The notes under the pieces were generated by a model. It was not told where the DNA came from and ran no database searches. It saw only the letters and a program-made list of their open reading frames with translations. This document shows, piece after piece, positions 7,595 to 16,125 of a DNA stretch of 53,860 bases. The position numbers were made by a program, and so were the translations under genes. The stretch is from an uncultured Lachnospiraceae bacterium (GTDB lineage: Bacteria > Bacillota > Clostridia > Lachnospirales > Lachnospiraceae). The stretch lies in the NCBI GenBank assembly GCA_947576945.1, contig CANPTH010000028.1, positions 1 to 53,860 of the forward strand, read 5' to 3'. Position 1 is the stretch's first letter. Each line of letters opens with the position of its first letter.

Positions 7595-8440
7595 ATGAGA
7601 GAGACAGTAACGATCAAAGTGGAAGAACCGCAATATTCCGTGGTCACGGGAATGACGTTTTCTCAGGTAGATGCCTGGTTTGGCCATACGCGAAGGGATC
7701 TGAAAATGGACATCATTTATCCGGAGGATCAGGAGAGGCTGTATCCTTGTATTGTATGGATCTGCGGCGGTGCATGGGTGCAGATGGACAAGTCGGCTCA
7801 TCTGGCTTATCTGACAGAACTGGCACGGACGGGTTTCGTGGTAGCCAGCGTGGAGTACCGTACCAGCAACGAAGGCCCTTATCCGATGCCGCTTATCGAC
7901 ATCAAGGCAGGGATTCGTTATCTGCGCGCGCACAGTGAGCGGTTCCGGATCGATCCGGAACATTTTGGCGTGATGGGAGAGTCGGCCGGCGGGTATCTGA
8001 CAGCAATGGCGGCGTTAGCCAATGATCCGGCCTTCGATGTGGGAGATTACACAGACTATTCCAGTCAGGTACAGGCAGCATGCCCGTGGTATCCGCCGAC
8101 GGATATTTCCGGATTTCCTTACAATTCGCCTGTGGAGGCGGCTGCTTCACCGGAGTCGCTGATGCTGGGGATGAATGTCATGCTACAGAAGGAAGAAGCC
8201 CTGAAAGCATGTCCGGTCAGCTTTGTGACAAAGGACGCTCCGCCATTTATGATCCTACACGGTATCGACGACCATACGGTGCCTTTCGGGCAGGGAGAAG
8301 TCCTGCATGATAAGCTGGAAGAGGCGGGATGCGACGTCAGGCTGATCGCCATTGCAGGAGCGGATCATGCGGATAAACAGTTTTTCCAGAGAGAGACCTG
8401 GAAGTGGATCGCGGATTTCTTCCATGAGAAATTAGGATGA
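7595..8440 (+). CDS. Alpha/beta hydrolase, esterase/lipase-like
   Basis: The protein is 281 aa; GAAGGGAG precedes the ATG. Catalytic signs: oxyanion-type CGGAW (57-61, in place of the common HGGxW), nucleophile elbow GESAGG with S130, acid D225 or D226 in LHGIDDHTVP, and H258 in ADHADKQF. No signal peptide is present, so it acts in the cytoplasm. The overall look is that of BD-FAE/acetyl-esterase-type enzymes that remove small acyl groups from sugars or related compounds. The exact substrate is unknown. Confidence 0.8.
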   Translation: MRETVTIKVEEPQYSVVTGMTFSQVDAWFGHTRRDLKMDIIYPEDQERLYPCIVWICGGAWVQMDKSAHLAYLTELARTGFVVASVEYRTSNEGPYPMPLIDIKAGIRYLRAHSERFRIDPEHFGVMGESAGGYLTAMAALANDPAFDVGDYTDYSSQVQAACPWYPPTDISGFPYNSPVEAAASPESLMLGMNVMLQKEEALKACPVSFVTKDAPPFMILHGIDDHTVPFGQGEVLHDKLEEAGCDVRLIAIAGADHADKQFFQRETWKWIADFFHEKLG

Positions 8441-8520
8441 AAGATTTAAGGATCAGTCGCGCGGGAGTGCAGGAAACCTGTAACAGGAGCAGGGCGGAAA
8501 TGGCGATAGAGAGGTAATTT

Positions 8521-9231
8521 ATGCAGTTATTAAGTGCAAATGATATGGCGAAACTGGGCTGTGGCGAGTGCGGCGGCTGCAGCGCCTGCTGCCGGGGGAT
8601 GGGGCAGTCCATCCTGTTGGATCCCTATGATATCTTTTTACTGCAAAAGGCGGCCGGACTGCATTTTAGCGGGTTGATGCAGGAGAAGCTGGAGCTGTGT
8701 GTGGAGGCGGGACTGATCCTTCCGGCTCTGAAGATGCAGTCTGGAACCGATGCCTGCGGTTTTTTGAATGGGGAGGGCCGATGCAGCATTCATGCGTACA
8801 GACCGGGCCTGTGCAGGCTGTTTCCGCTGGGCAGAAAGTATGATAAAGAGGGTCTGCATTATTTCCTGCTGGAAGATGCCTGTGAGATCAGAAACCGGAC
8901 TAAGGTCAAGATCAGGAAATGGCTGGAACTGCCGGCGCTTGCGCAGTATGAGAGATTTCTGACCGCATGGCATGAGCTGCGCATAAGTCTGCAGGAGCAG
9001 ATCGAAAAACAAACAGCAGACAGTTTTGCACAGGAAATTAACGTGAAGTTTCTGGAGCTGTTTTATCAGAAGCCTTATGCGGAAGAGGAGGATTTCTATG
9101 AGCAGTTTGAGAAACGCAGGGAGGAATTCATGCATCTGTTTATGTGCAGTATGCGCTGCTTCAACGGAAGCGAGGTAAACGCAGGGCAGAAGCAGCAGAG
9201 CAGCAATGAAGAAACAGGTATAAAGAAGTAA
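8521..9231 (+). CDS. YkgJ-family cysteine-cluster protein
   Basis: The protein is 236 aa. A dense Cys cluster sits at the N-terminus (GCGECGGCSACCRG, residues 13-26), followed by further Cys in DACGFLNGEGRCSIHAYRP-GLCRLFP. This is the pattern of the YkgJ/UPF0153 family, proposed to bind zinc or an Fe-S cluster. The C-terminal half is helical and rich in charged residues. GAGAGG precedes the ATG. It follows the esterase by 80 bases, so co-transcription is possible. Confidence 0.8.
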   Translation: MQLLSANDMAKLGCGECGGCSACCRGMGQSILLDPYDIFLLQKAAGLHFSGLMQEKLELCVEAGLILPALKMQSGTDACGFLNGEGRCSIHAYRPGLCRLFPLGRKYDKEGLHYFLLEDACEIRNRTKVKIRKWLELPALAQYERFLTAWHELRISLQEQIEKQTADSFAQEINVKFLELFYQKPYAEEEDFYEQFEKRREEFMHLFMCSMRCFNGSEVNAGQKQQSSNEETGIKK

Positions 9232-9306
9232 CAGATAAATGAAGTAATAGATAAATAAAGCAATAGTAAATGAAGTAACAGATATAAAGAAGCAATAGAT
9301 AATAGA
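9222..9306. repeat. Degenerate tandem repeat, ~16-bp unit
   Basis: About five imperfect copies of a unit like GAAGTAAYAGATAAAT follow the stop codon of the YkgJ gene and run up to the next gene. Copies differ by substitutions and small indels. A second, different array (9828-9943) lies after the next gene. Confidence 0.6.
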
Positions 9307-9331
9307 TTGAAAAAGGAGCAGAGAAACGGAA

Positions 9332-9820
9332 ATGAAGACGAAACATGTAATAGTAACGCTTATGCTGATCATAACAGGATTATTATGCTGTGCCTGCGGG
9401 GCACAGAAGGAAGGGAGCAGCGATCAGCTGGAAGGCAGTCTCGGGGATATCATAGCCGGTCTTTACGAAAAAGCGGAATTGTCGGAAGATTTTAAAGCAG
9501 GGCTGGATAGTTTTGAGACCTTTGAACTGACGGAGGAAATGGAAGTTTCGATTCTGGGCACGGATGAGATAGAGTATACGGAGGCGACGGCGTCCATTCC
9601 CATGATCTCACCCAATGCTTTTCAGCTTGTGCTTCTCAGAGTGGAAGAGGATAAAGTGGACACAGTCAAGCAGCAGTTGAAAGACAATGCGGATCTGAAT
9701 AAATGGATCTGTGTCAGCGCGGAGACGATGCTGATCGAGAGCCGCGGCAATGTGATCTTCTTTGTGATGGGAGACAGTGATTCAACCTATGCGCTCAACA
9801 GTGCTTTTCAGAAATATTAA
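9332..9820 (+). CDS. DUF4358-type lipoprotein
   Basis: The protein is 162 aa. The N-terminus has KTKH, a hydrophobic stretch and a Cys-rich lipobox region (LLCCAC, lipidated Cys about residue 20-22), so it is likely tethered to the outer face of the membrane. The mature part resembles DUF4358 proteins of Clostridia, including the EMEVSILGTDEIEYTEA and SPNAFQLVLLRVEE segments. Function is unknown. AGGAG lies about 13 bases upstream of the ATG. Repeats flank the gene on both sides. Confidence 0.75.
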   Translation: MKTKHVIVTLMLIITGLLCCACGAQKEGSSDQLEGSLGDIIAGLYEKAELSEDFKAGLDSFETFELTEEMEVSILGTDEIEYTEATASIPMISPNAFQLVLLRVEEDKVDTVKQQLKDNADLNKWICVSAETMLIESRGNVIFFVMGDSDSTYALNSAFQKY

Positions 9821-9827
9821 AGAATAA

Positions 9828-9943
9828 AATCAGAAAGAAACAAAAAATCAGAAAGAAACAAAAATAAGAAAGAACCAAAAATAAGAAAGAACCAAAAATC
9901 AGAAAGAAACAAAAATAAGAAAGAACCAAAGTAGAAAGAATGA
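9828..9943. repeat. Tandem repeat array, 17-18-bp unit, about 6 copies
   Basis: The unit is close to ATCAGAAAGAAACAAAA, alternating with ATAAGAAAGAACCAAAA. The array fills the space between the lipoprotein stop codon and its terminator, so it would lie in the 3' untranslated region. Confidence 0.75.
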
Positions 9944-10003
9944 AAAACGCCCGGATTATTTCCGCCTTATAACATTAAGAGGAAAGGAACCGGGCACTTT
10001 TTC
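9944..10003. terminator. Bidirectional terminator between the lipoprotein gene and potD
   Basis: GCCCGG (9949-9954) pairs with CCGGGC (9990-9995), with inner pairing TTTCC/GGAAA. TTTTT follows on the plus strand and AAAAA precedes it for the minus strand, so it can end both convergent units. Confidence 0.65.
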
Positions 10004-10049
10004 AGGTTGCTATTTTCTTCATGAAGAGCATTATCAATTCAATTCATTT

Positions 10050-11126
10050 CTAATTCGACTTAACTTCCTTCCACAGTTCATTGTAGAGGGCGTCTCCGTC
10101 TTCACCCAGATATACGAATGTTTCCAGGTTATTGTATTTGGACAGGTCGGGGAAGGCGATCTCGGAGTTGCGGATGTCTTCATCCTCGATCAGCTCTCTT
10201 GCGGCATCGTTGGGCGTAGAGTAGGTGATGTACTCGAAATTCTTGACAGCGATATCGCCGCGGCACATAAAGTCGATAAATTTCTCGGCATTTTCCTTGT
10301 TGGGGGCATCTTTCAAAATGACCCAGGAATCGATCCATACATTGGTGCCTTCCTCTGGAATAACGTATTCAAGGTCGGGATTTTCGCGCTGGGTATAGAT
10401 GGCTTCACCGGAATAGATCACGCCGATCGCGGCTTCGTTTCCGATCATCTTGTCGCGCACCTGGTCGATCACGTAGGCCTGCACCAACGGTTTTTGTTCG
10501 ATCAGGGAATTTTTTGCTGTCTCCAGCTCCTGCGGATCGGTGGTATTCATGGAGAAGCCGTTTAATTTCTCGGCCACCATGAAAGCATCCCGCACGGAAT
10601 CCTGCATCAGGATGTTGTCGGCATATTTTTCATCCCACAGCTGCGCCCAGCCTGTGATTGGTTCCTCCACCATGGTCTTGTTGTAGAGGATGCCCACCGT
10701 ACCCCAGCAGTAGGGAACTGCATATTGATTTTCCGGATCGAATCCTTTGGACTGCTCATAGTACTGTGCGCCGATGTTCTTTTTCGCATTGGGAATGTTG
10801 TCAAAGTTGATTTCGGCCAGCATATCATTGGCGATCATCTTGCTGATCATATAGTCGGAGGGGCATACCACATCATAGGAAGACGCACCGGACTCCACCT
10901 TCGGATACATGATCTCGTTGGTCTCGAATTCATCGTAGACAACTTCGATCCCGGTTTCTTCCTCGAACATCTCAATAGTCTCCGGATCGATATATTCTCC
11001 CCAGTTATAGACGATCACCTGGCCGCCTTTTCCACCGCCGGAGGAACCGCATCCAGCCATTCCGGCCGCTGCCAGCAGCATGATACCGCCAAGCAGCGCC
11101 TTGTTTTTCACATTTCTATGTCTCAT
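10050..11126 (-). CDS. potD: Spermidine/putrescine ABC transporter substrate-binding lipoprotein
   Basis: The protein is 358 aa. It has a basic N-terminus, a hydrophobic stretch and the lipobox AGMAGC followed by a Ser/Gly linker. The mature part has PotD/PotF-family features: VYNWGEYIDPE near the start, YDVVCPSDYM, YAVPYCWGTVG, the DSWVILKDAPN segment and YSTPNDAAREL. It captures polyamines outside the cell and delivers them to PotBC. AAAGGAG lies 10 bases before the ATG. It is the last gene of the operon, 71 bases after potC, and ends before a shared terminator. Confidence 0.93.
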   Translation of the reverse strand: MRHRNVKNKALLGGIMLLAAAGMAGCGSSGGGKGGQVIVYNWGEYIDPETIEMFEEETGIEVVYDEFETNEIMYPKVESGASSYDVVCPSDYMISKMIANDMLAEINFDNIPNAKKNIGAQYYEQSKGFDPENQYAVPYCWGTVGILYNKTMVEEPITGWAQLWDEKYADNILMQDSVRDAFMVAEKLNGFSMNTTDPQELETAKNSLIEQKPLVQAYVIDQVRDKMIGNEAAIGVIYSGEAIYTQRENPDLEYVIPEEGTNVWIDSWVILKDAPNKENAEKFIDFMCRGDIAVKNFEYITYSTPNDAARELIEDEDIRNSEIAFPDLSKYNNLETFVYLGEDGDALYNELWKEVKSN

Positions 11127-11197
11127 GTCTTTTATACTCCTTTTACATTGTGTTGTTTTGTGTTGCTATGGTTAACGACATTAGAAGTAAATGATGA

Positions 11198-11998
11198 TCA
11201 GAACCGCGAGGCCTGCTTTTTATCTGCCCTGGGATCCTGTTTGTCCGGCGCTGCGTTTACAAGCAGCAACAGTACCAGCACAGACAGGAAGATGATCGTA
11301 GACAGCGCGTACATCTCCGGCTTGATCCCTTTTCGCACTTCCGTATAGATCTTGGTAGACAGGGTGTCCACGCCGGCTCCTTTCGTAAAGTGGGTGATGA
11401 TAAAGTCATCCAGCGACATGGTAAAGGCCATCAGGAAGCCGGACAGGATACCAGGCAGAAGATCCGGGAATACCACCCTGCGAAAAGCGTTAAACGGGGA
11501 AGCCCCCAGATCCAGCGCTGCCTCATAGATACTGGGATTGAGCTGCTTCATGCGCGGCATCACACTGAGGATCACGTAAGGAATGTTGAAAGTGATATGC
11601 GCAAGCAGGATTGTCCCAAACCCGAACCGTAAGCCAAAGCTGATAAAAAGCAGCATCAGAGAGATACCCGTCACGATATCCGCATTCAGCATCGGAATAT
11701 TGGTGATACCCATCATAACAGTGCGAGTCCGTTTTTTCATATGATTCATGGCGATACAGGCGACGGTGCCGATCACCGTGGCGATCACGGAGGAGAGCAG
11801 TGCGATCAGCAGCGTGTTCCCCAGCGCTTTTAAAATATCGTCATTCTGTATCAGCTGGGTATACCATTTGAAGGTAAAGCCGCCCCATTTGGCCCTGGTC
11901 TTACTGGCGTTAAAAGACAGCACCATCAGCGTGGCGATGGGAGCGTACAGGAAGAGGAAGATCAGAGCGATATATATTTTTTTTGCAGTATTTTTCAT
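11198..11998 (-). CDS. potC: Spermidine/putrescine ABC transporter permease
   Basis: The protein is 266 aa with six hydrophobic segments and the inner-membrane-component motif EAALDLGASPFNAFRRVVFPDL near residue 170 (written here as EAALDLGAS and FNAFRRVVFPDL), which contacts the ATPase. The IYIALIFLFLYAPI start and the MSLDDFIITHF segment are typical of PotC. GGAGGG precedes the ATG, and the start overlaps the potB stop by four bases (ATGA), indicating translational coupling. Confidence 0.92.
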   Translation of the reverse strand: MKNTAKKIYIALIFLFLYAPIATLMVLSFNASKTRAKWGGFTFKWYTQLIQNDDILKALGNTLLIALLSSVIATVIGTVACIAMNHMKKRTRTVMMGITNIPMLNADIVTGISLMLLFISFGLRFGFGTILLAHITFNIPYVILSVMPRMKQLNPSIYEAALDLGASPFNAFRRVVFPDLLPGILSGFLMAFTMSLDDFIITHFTKGAGVDTLSTKIYTEVRKGIKPEMYALSTIIFLSVLVLLLLVNAAPDKQDPRADKKQASRF

Positions 11999-12813
11999 AA
12001 CATTGATCCCTCCCCGTCTTTGTCAAATACGGCGGATGCGATCATATTTAAGATAATGAAGAGCATCAGCACGATGGAAAGGCCGCTGCCCAGATGCCAG
12101 TTGGAGGCCTGTGTAAATTCCTGGTCGATGACGTTACCGATCAGCAGGATCTTACTGCCGCCCAGCAGGGAACTGATGACGAAAGTAGTCAGCGCCGGGA
12201 CAAAGACCATGGAAATACCGCTGATAATGCCGGGCACGGAGAGGGGCAGTATAATACGGAAAAAAGTATGTACGTTGTCTGCGCCCAGATCCCTGGCGGC
12301 GTTGATCACATTCTCGTCGATCTTGGACAGTGCATTGTATAAAGGCAGTACCATAAAGGGCAGGAAGTTATAGACCATGCCCAGGATAATGGCGTAAGGC
12401 GTATTGATGATATTGATATTCGGCAGGTGGAGGAAGGTGAGGATATTGTTGATCACTCCGTTTTTCTCCAGTAAGGTCTGCCAGGCAAGGGTGCGCAGCA
12501 GAAAGTTCATCCACATCGGCAGTATGAATATCAATATGATAAAACTGTGCTGGCTCACTTTCATATTTGTCAGGATCATGGCCAGTGGGTAGGCCAGCAG
12601 GAAACAGAGCAGCGTGCTGATCAAAGACAGCAGGATGGAAAGGCGCAGTGCTTTGGCATGTTCCGCCGTCGCGATGGCCGTGATGTTTTCCAGTGTGAAG
12701 GCGCCGGTCTTGTCCGTCAGTCCGTAGTAGAAGATCATGCAGAGCGGAATGATGATAAAAACCGCCGACCAGAGTGTATAGGGCGCAGAGAGCCATTTGT
12801 TCTTAGATGTCAA
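11995..12813 (-). CDS. potB: Spermidine/putrescine ABC transporter permease
   Basis: The protein has six membrane segments and the coupling motif [21 protein letters not shown] start at 12813 is preferred: AGGAGG lies 9 bases upstream and the resulting N-terminus ([14 protein letters not shown]) matches the usual PotB start. The in-frame ATG at 12831 is the alternative and would add six residues that contain the binding site. Either way the start overlaps the end of potA. It pairs with PotC to form the polyamine channel. Confidence 0.88.
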   Translation of the reverse strand: MTSKNKWLSAPYTLWSAVFIIIPLCMIFYYGLTDKTGAFTLENITAIATAEHAKALRLSILLSLISTLLCFLLAYPLAMILTNMKVSQHSFIILIFILPMWMNFLLRTLAWQTLLEKNGVINNILTFLHLPNINIINTPYAIILGMVYNFLPFMVLPLYNALSKIDENVINAARDLGADNVHTFFRIILPLSVPGIISGISMVFVPALTTFVISSLLGGSKILLIGNVIDQEFTQASNWHLGSGLSIVLMLFIILNMIASAVFDKDGEGSML

Positions 12814-13876
12814 TTGCCACCGCCTCCTCATCTTCAGATTCCGGTTTGTTCATGATCTGGATGTTGTAGGGATCGACCCGGACGCCGACCTTTTCCCCTA
12901 CCGGGTGCAGTACTGTTGAATGTACCAGCCACTCAAAGCCGCCTGCCATGACTTCCATCTCATAGTGCACGCCCTTGAAGATCAGATGGGTCACCTCGCC
13001 TGTCAGCGTACCCTGTGCGGGAGCGACAAGCTCCACATCTTCCGGCCGGATCACCACATCCACCGGTTTGTTATGTCCGAATCCCGTATCCACGCAGGCG
13101 AAGCGGGTGCCGAGAATGCTGACCAGCTTATCCTCGATCATGGTAGCGGGAATGATATTGCTGTCTCCGATAAAGTCCGCCACGAAGGCATTCTCCGGCT
13201 CGTTGTAGATGGATTCCGGGGAGCCGATCTGCTGAATGTAGCCCTGGTTCATGACGACGATGGTGTCGGACATGGTCAGCGCTTCTTCCTGATCGTGGGT
13301 GACATAGACGAAGGTAATGCCAAGCTCGTTTTTCATGCGGATCAGTTCGTACTGCATTTCCTGGCGCAGTTTCAGGTCAAGCGCACCCAGAGGCTCGTCC
13401 AGAAGCAGGACTCTTGGTTCATTGACAATGGCGCGGGCGATGGCGATCCGCTGCTGCTGGCCGCCGCTTAAGGAATCCGGCATCCGGTTCTCGTAACCCT
13501 CCAGATTGACCAGCTTCAGGGCGTAACGTATCTTATCTGCTATGTAGTCTTTGGACTTCTTCCTGATCTTTAAGCCGAAGGCTATGTTCTCAGCGATGTT
13601 CATATGGGTAAAAAGGGCGTACTTCTGAAATACGGTATTTAAAGGCCGCAGGTTTGGCGGAAGGTTTGTAATGTCTCGTCCGTCGAAAATGACACTGCCG
13701 GTGTCCGGGGTGGCGAATCCGCCCAGAATGCGCAGGGTAGTGGTCTTGCCGCAGCCGCTGGGCCCAAGCAGCGTGACGAATTCATTCTCGTGGATGGTCA
13801 GATTCAGTTCGTCTAAGACCATCTGTCCGTCAAAGGATTTGGAAATGTTGTTTAAGTGAATCAATTCTTTGGACAT
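12803..13876 (-). CDS. potA: Spermidine/putrescine ABC transporter ATP-binding protein
   Basis: The protein is 357 aa. Walker [11 protein letters not shown]-loop [10 protein letters not shown], signature [14 protein letters not shown], Walker [13 protein letters not shown] and the switch THDQEEAL are all present. The C-terminal ~110 residues form the TOBE-type regulatory domain ([10 protein letters not shown]). GGAGG lies 7 bases before the ATG. It powers uptake through PotBC. It is the first transporter gene; the regulator is 160 bases upstream on the same strand. Confidence 0.94.
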   Translation of the reverse strand: MSKELIHLNNISKSFDGQMVLDELNLTIHENEFVTLLGPSGCGKTTTLRILGGFATPDTGSVIFDGRDITNLPPNLRPLNTVFQKYALFTHMNIAENIAFGLKIRKKSKDYIADKIRYALKLVNLEGYENRMPDSLSGGQQQRIAIARAIVNEPRVLLLDEPLGALDLKLRQEMQYELIRMKNELGITFVYVTHDQEEALTMSDTIVVMNQGYIQQIGSPESIYNEPENAFVADFIGDSNIIPATMIEDKLVSILGTRFACVDTGFGHNKPVDVVIRPEDVELVAPAQGTLTGEVTHLIFKGVHYEMEVMAGGFEWLVHSTVLHPVGEKVGVRVDPYNIQIMNKPESEDEEAVAIDI

Positions 13877-14038
13877 GGACGAATCCTCCGTGTTTTCTGT
13901 TTCGTATTTTGTATTCTCTACTCTATTCTATTCTCTATTTGCTGTTCTCCGATTGGTGTTTTTGCTGCGTGTTCCGGCAGCGCTGCCCGACGTATCTGTG
14001 CAGACCGGGAATCAGAGAGCGGACCGGATCGAACGACT

Positions 14039-14599
14039 CTAAAAATTCGGCGGCGTGCTGATCCAGAGGAAGACGGCGCCGCTTTTGCCGCCGGCTTTGA
14101 TATAGTGCTCCGAGTTGGCCGTGTAGTAAAAGGCTTCCCCTTTCTTCGCCTTCATGCTGCGGTTCCCGATGACGATGGTGATCGTGCCGGACAGCACATA
14201 GCCGAATTCCTCCCCTTCGTGGGGCTGGTCGGGATAGGTGGAACCACCAGGATCCAACGTCACGCGGATGGGTTCCATCATGTTCTTCTGTGCATTGGGA
14301 ATGATCCATTCCACCTTGTTGTGAAGTTCCGTGTCGGTCTTCTCGAAGAAGTCCTCGCTGTGAAAGACGATCTGCTCATCGTCGTCATCATTGAAGAAAT
14401 TTTTCAGGTTAGTGCCAAGGCACTGTAAAATATCGACCAGGGTGGCTATGGAAGGAGAGGTCAGGTCGTTTTCCAGCTGGCTGATAAAGCCCTTGGACAG
14501 TTCGCAGCGGTCCGCCAGTTCCTCTTGAGTCAGTCCTTTCTGGTTTCGCAGTTCTCTGATCTTATTGCCGATCTCCATTCGGCCGGAATTGTTATCCAT
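14039..14599 (-). CDS. Cupin-domain XRE regulator of the polyamine operon (PuuR-like)
   Basis: The protein is 186 aa. An XRE helix-turn-helix covers about residues 10-65 (IRELRNQKGLTQEELADRC and LSKGFISQLENDLTSPS), then a cupin_2 barrel covers about 110-186 (PHEGEEFGYVLSGTITI, HYIKAGG). This architecture is typical of regulators placed directly upstream of potABCD in Firmicutes, where the cupin senses polyamine (family knowledge, sensing inferred). A consensus promoter and half-site repeats lie just upstream, consistent with autoregulation. A short poorly coding gap separates it from potA. Confidence 0.88.
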   Translation of the reverse strand: MDNNSGRMEIGNKIRELRNQKGLTQEELADRCELSKGFISQLENDLTSPSIATLVDILQCLGTNLKNFFNDDDDEQIVFHSEDFFEKTDTELHNKVEWIIPNAQKNMMEPIRVTLDPGGSTYPDQPHEGEEFGYVLSGTITIVIGNRSMKAKKGEAFYYTANSEHYIKAGGKSGAVFLWISTPPNF

Positions 14600-14719
14600 A
14601 ATGATATCTTTCTCTTTTCTGTCTCTTTCTGTGTATGCCTGTCACTTTGCGAATCGTGCAGGGGACAGGGGTTCCAGGCTGCAGCGTCTGCCGGCCAGCT
14701 GCCTTTTGCTCAGTCATAA

Positions 14720-14745
14720 TAAACTCAAAGTTTACTAAAACTAAA
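14720..14745. promoter_or_regulatory. Candidate operator of the cupin-XRE regulator
   Basis: The plus strand reads AAACTCAAAGTTT followed by ACTAAAACTAAAC. AAACT/AGTTT form a 5-3-5 palindrome and further AAAC/GTTTA half-sites follow. The cluster lies just downstream of the predicted start of transcription from the minus-strand promoter, where a bound repressor would block. Confidence 0.4.
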
Positions 14746-14760
14746 CAGACGCTGAATCCC

Positions 14761-14788
14761 ATTATACAAAAAAGAAGTGCCATGTCAA
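14761..14788 (-). promoter_or_regulatory. Consensus promoter of the regulator and potABCD
   Basis: On the minus strand, -35 TTGACA (14783-14788) and -10 TATAAT (14761-14766) are both perfect with a 16-base spacer. Transcription would start near 14754. Confidence 0.75.
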
Positions 14789-14805
14789 TGGGTTTTCAAA
14801 AATAA

Positions 14806-14828
14806 AATCATTTTTTATGAAAATGATT
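14806..14828. repeat. 9-bp inverted repeat in the divergent promoter region
   Basis: AATCATTTT (14806-14814) and AAAATGATT (14820-14828) are perfect complements around TTATG. The repeat lies between the minus-strand promoter and the plus-strand promoter and touches the -35 of the latter. It could bind a dimeric regulator; the identity is unknown. Confidence 0.45.
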
Positions 14829-14855
14829 AACATAGCCTGAGATTTGTGATAAAAT
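14827..14855 (+). promoter_or_regulatory. Promoter of the lactonase gene
   Basis: -35 TTAACA (14827-14832) and -10 TAAAAT (14850-14855) with a 17-base spacer. GCCTGAGA (14835-14842) and TCTCAGGC (14873-14880) form an 8-bp inverted repeat bracketing the -10, a possible operator or leader hairpin. Confidence 0.5.
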
Positions 14856-15001
14856 TTAGTAGCATGAAAACTTCTCAGGCAAAACTTTAAGGACTACTGG
14901 TATGAGTCACGCTGATTACCGTGGGTTATACTACGCATGTGCCTCGGAATTCAGGCAGGAAGTGTAAGAGAACGATACTCAAAGAAAGGCATGGTTTGAA
15001 T

Positions 15002-16072
15002 ATGAGTCAGGAGAAATATGTGGCATACGTTTCCACTTACACCGTGGGTAAGGTGGAGAAATACGGCATTAAGATTTATGATGTGGATATGGAAAGGGGG
15101 AGGCTGACAGAGAAAAATCAGGTCAGGATCACCAATTCTTCCTATATCACCATTTCCCACAACAAGAAATTTCTGTATTCCATTACCGATTTTGGTGTAG
15201 AGGCATACAGGATCCTGCCCAGCGGAGATCTGGAAGTTCTGAATGCCAGCAGCATTAATGGAATGCGTGGCTGCTATCTGTCTACGGATTACGAGGATAG
15301 ATTCCTGTTTGTGGGAGGGTATCATGACGGGAAGATCACCGTGCTCAGACTGAGGGAGGACGGCGGCGTCGGAGATATTACGGATGAGATTTATCACAAG
15401 GGCCTTGGCAGCATAGCAGAGCGAAATTTCAGACCTCATGTTAACTGTGTGAAGATGACAAGAGACAATCATTACCTGTGTGCGGCTGATCTGGGGCTGG
15501 ATCATGTTAATGTATACCGTCTTGACCATAAGAATGGTAAGCTGCGTCCTATCGATATGGTGAGAAGTGAGCAGGAGTCGGCTCCGCGCCATCTGAAGTT
15601 TTCCAAGGACGGCCGGTATATGTATATCGTGCATGAGCTGAAGAACTATATTGAAGTTTATACGTATGAAGAGGTGGATGGCAATCCTGAGTTTGAGAAG
15701 ATTCAGACGATTTCCACGCTGAATGATTACCATGCCGGCGGTTCTGCCGCCAGCGCGTTGAATATTTCGGAAGATTTCCAGTATCTGGTAAGTTCCAACG
15801 CCGGGGATAACAGTACCATAGTTTATCGGATCGATCCGGAGACAGGAATGCTTTCGAAGCTTCTTTGTCTGCCGATCAGCGGCGATTATCCGAAGGATGC
15901 GAATCTTTTCCCGGATAACAGGCATCTCGTCTCCCTGAATCATGAGTCGGATACGATGACCTTCTTTACGGTAGATCTGGAGAACGGACTGCTTATTATG
16001 AACGGCAGAGAGGTGCAGGTGAATCAGCCCAACTGTATTATTTTCCACAAAATTGAAGACGGAACCGAATAG
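15002..16072 (+). CDS. Beta-propeller lactonase family protein (6-phosphogluconolactonase-like)
   Basis: The protein is 356 aa from the ATG at 15002 (MSQEKYVAYVSTYT); the frame is open upstream to 14921 but that part looks non-coding. It consists of repeated beta-propeller blades: FLYSITDFGVEAY, FLFVGGYHDGKITVLRL, YLCAADLGLDHVNVYRL, PRHLKFSKDGRYMYIVHEL, and similar. This is the lactonase_7 / YkgB / Pgl-type fold. Members hydrolyse 6-phosphogluconolactone or muconate-type lactones, but the substrate here is not certain because no oxidative pentose-phosphate genes lie nearby. A hairpin after the stop would end the transcript. Confidence 0.75.
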   Translation: MSQEKYVAYVSTYTVGKVEKYGIKIYDVDMERGRLTEKNQVRITNSSYITISHNKKFLYSITDFGVEAYRILPSGDLEVLNASSINGMRGCYLSTDYEDRFLFVGGYHDGKITVLRLREDGGVGDITDEIYHKGLGSIAERNFRPHVNCVKMTRDNHYLCAADLGLDHVNVYRLDHKNGKLRPIDMVRSEQESAPRHLKFSKDGRYMYIVHELKNYIEVYTYEEVDGNPEFEKIQTISTLNDYHAGGSAASALNISEDFQYLVSSNAGDNSTIVYRIDPETGMLSKLLCLPISGDYPKDANLFPDNRHLVSLNHESDTMTFFTVDLENGLLIMNGREVQVNQPNCIIFHKIEDGTE

Positions 16073-16095
16073 ATGAGCTTCCTCCTGCATATACA
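16067..16095 (+). promoter_or_regulatory. Sigma-E-like promoter of spoIVA
   Basis: GAATAGA (16067-16073) resembles the sigma-E -35 and CATATACA (16088-16095) the -10 (7 of 8 positions of CATAYAHT), spacing 14. SpoIVA is sigma-E-controlled in Bacillus (known). Transcription would start around 16102, leaving a leader of only about 24 bases. Confidence 0.5.
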
Positions 16096-16123
16096 TTTAC
16101 CAGTATAAGCAGGAGGATTTTTT
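16080..16123 (+). terminator. Hairpin that ends the lactonase transcript and contains the spoIVA ribosome binding site
   Basis: TCCTCCTGC (16080-16088) pairs perfectly with GCAGGAGGA (16109-16117), with inner ATAC/GTAT, then TTTTTT. The AGGAGG of the 3' arm is also the binding site for the ATG at 16126. Confidence 0.65.
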
Positions 16124-16125
16124 AT

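Noticed and set aside
9222..9943. CRISPR array
   Set aside because: Repeats are directly adjacent without unique spacers and no cas genes are present.
14806..14828. Possible Fur box in the divergent promoter
   Set aside because: The AATCATTTT/AAAATGATT repeat is A/T-rich and resembles Fur sites only loosely; no iron-related gene is near.
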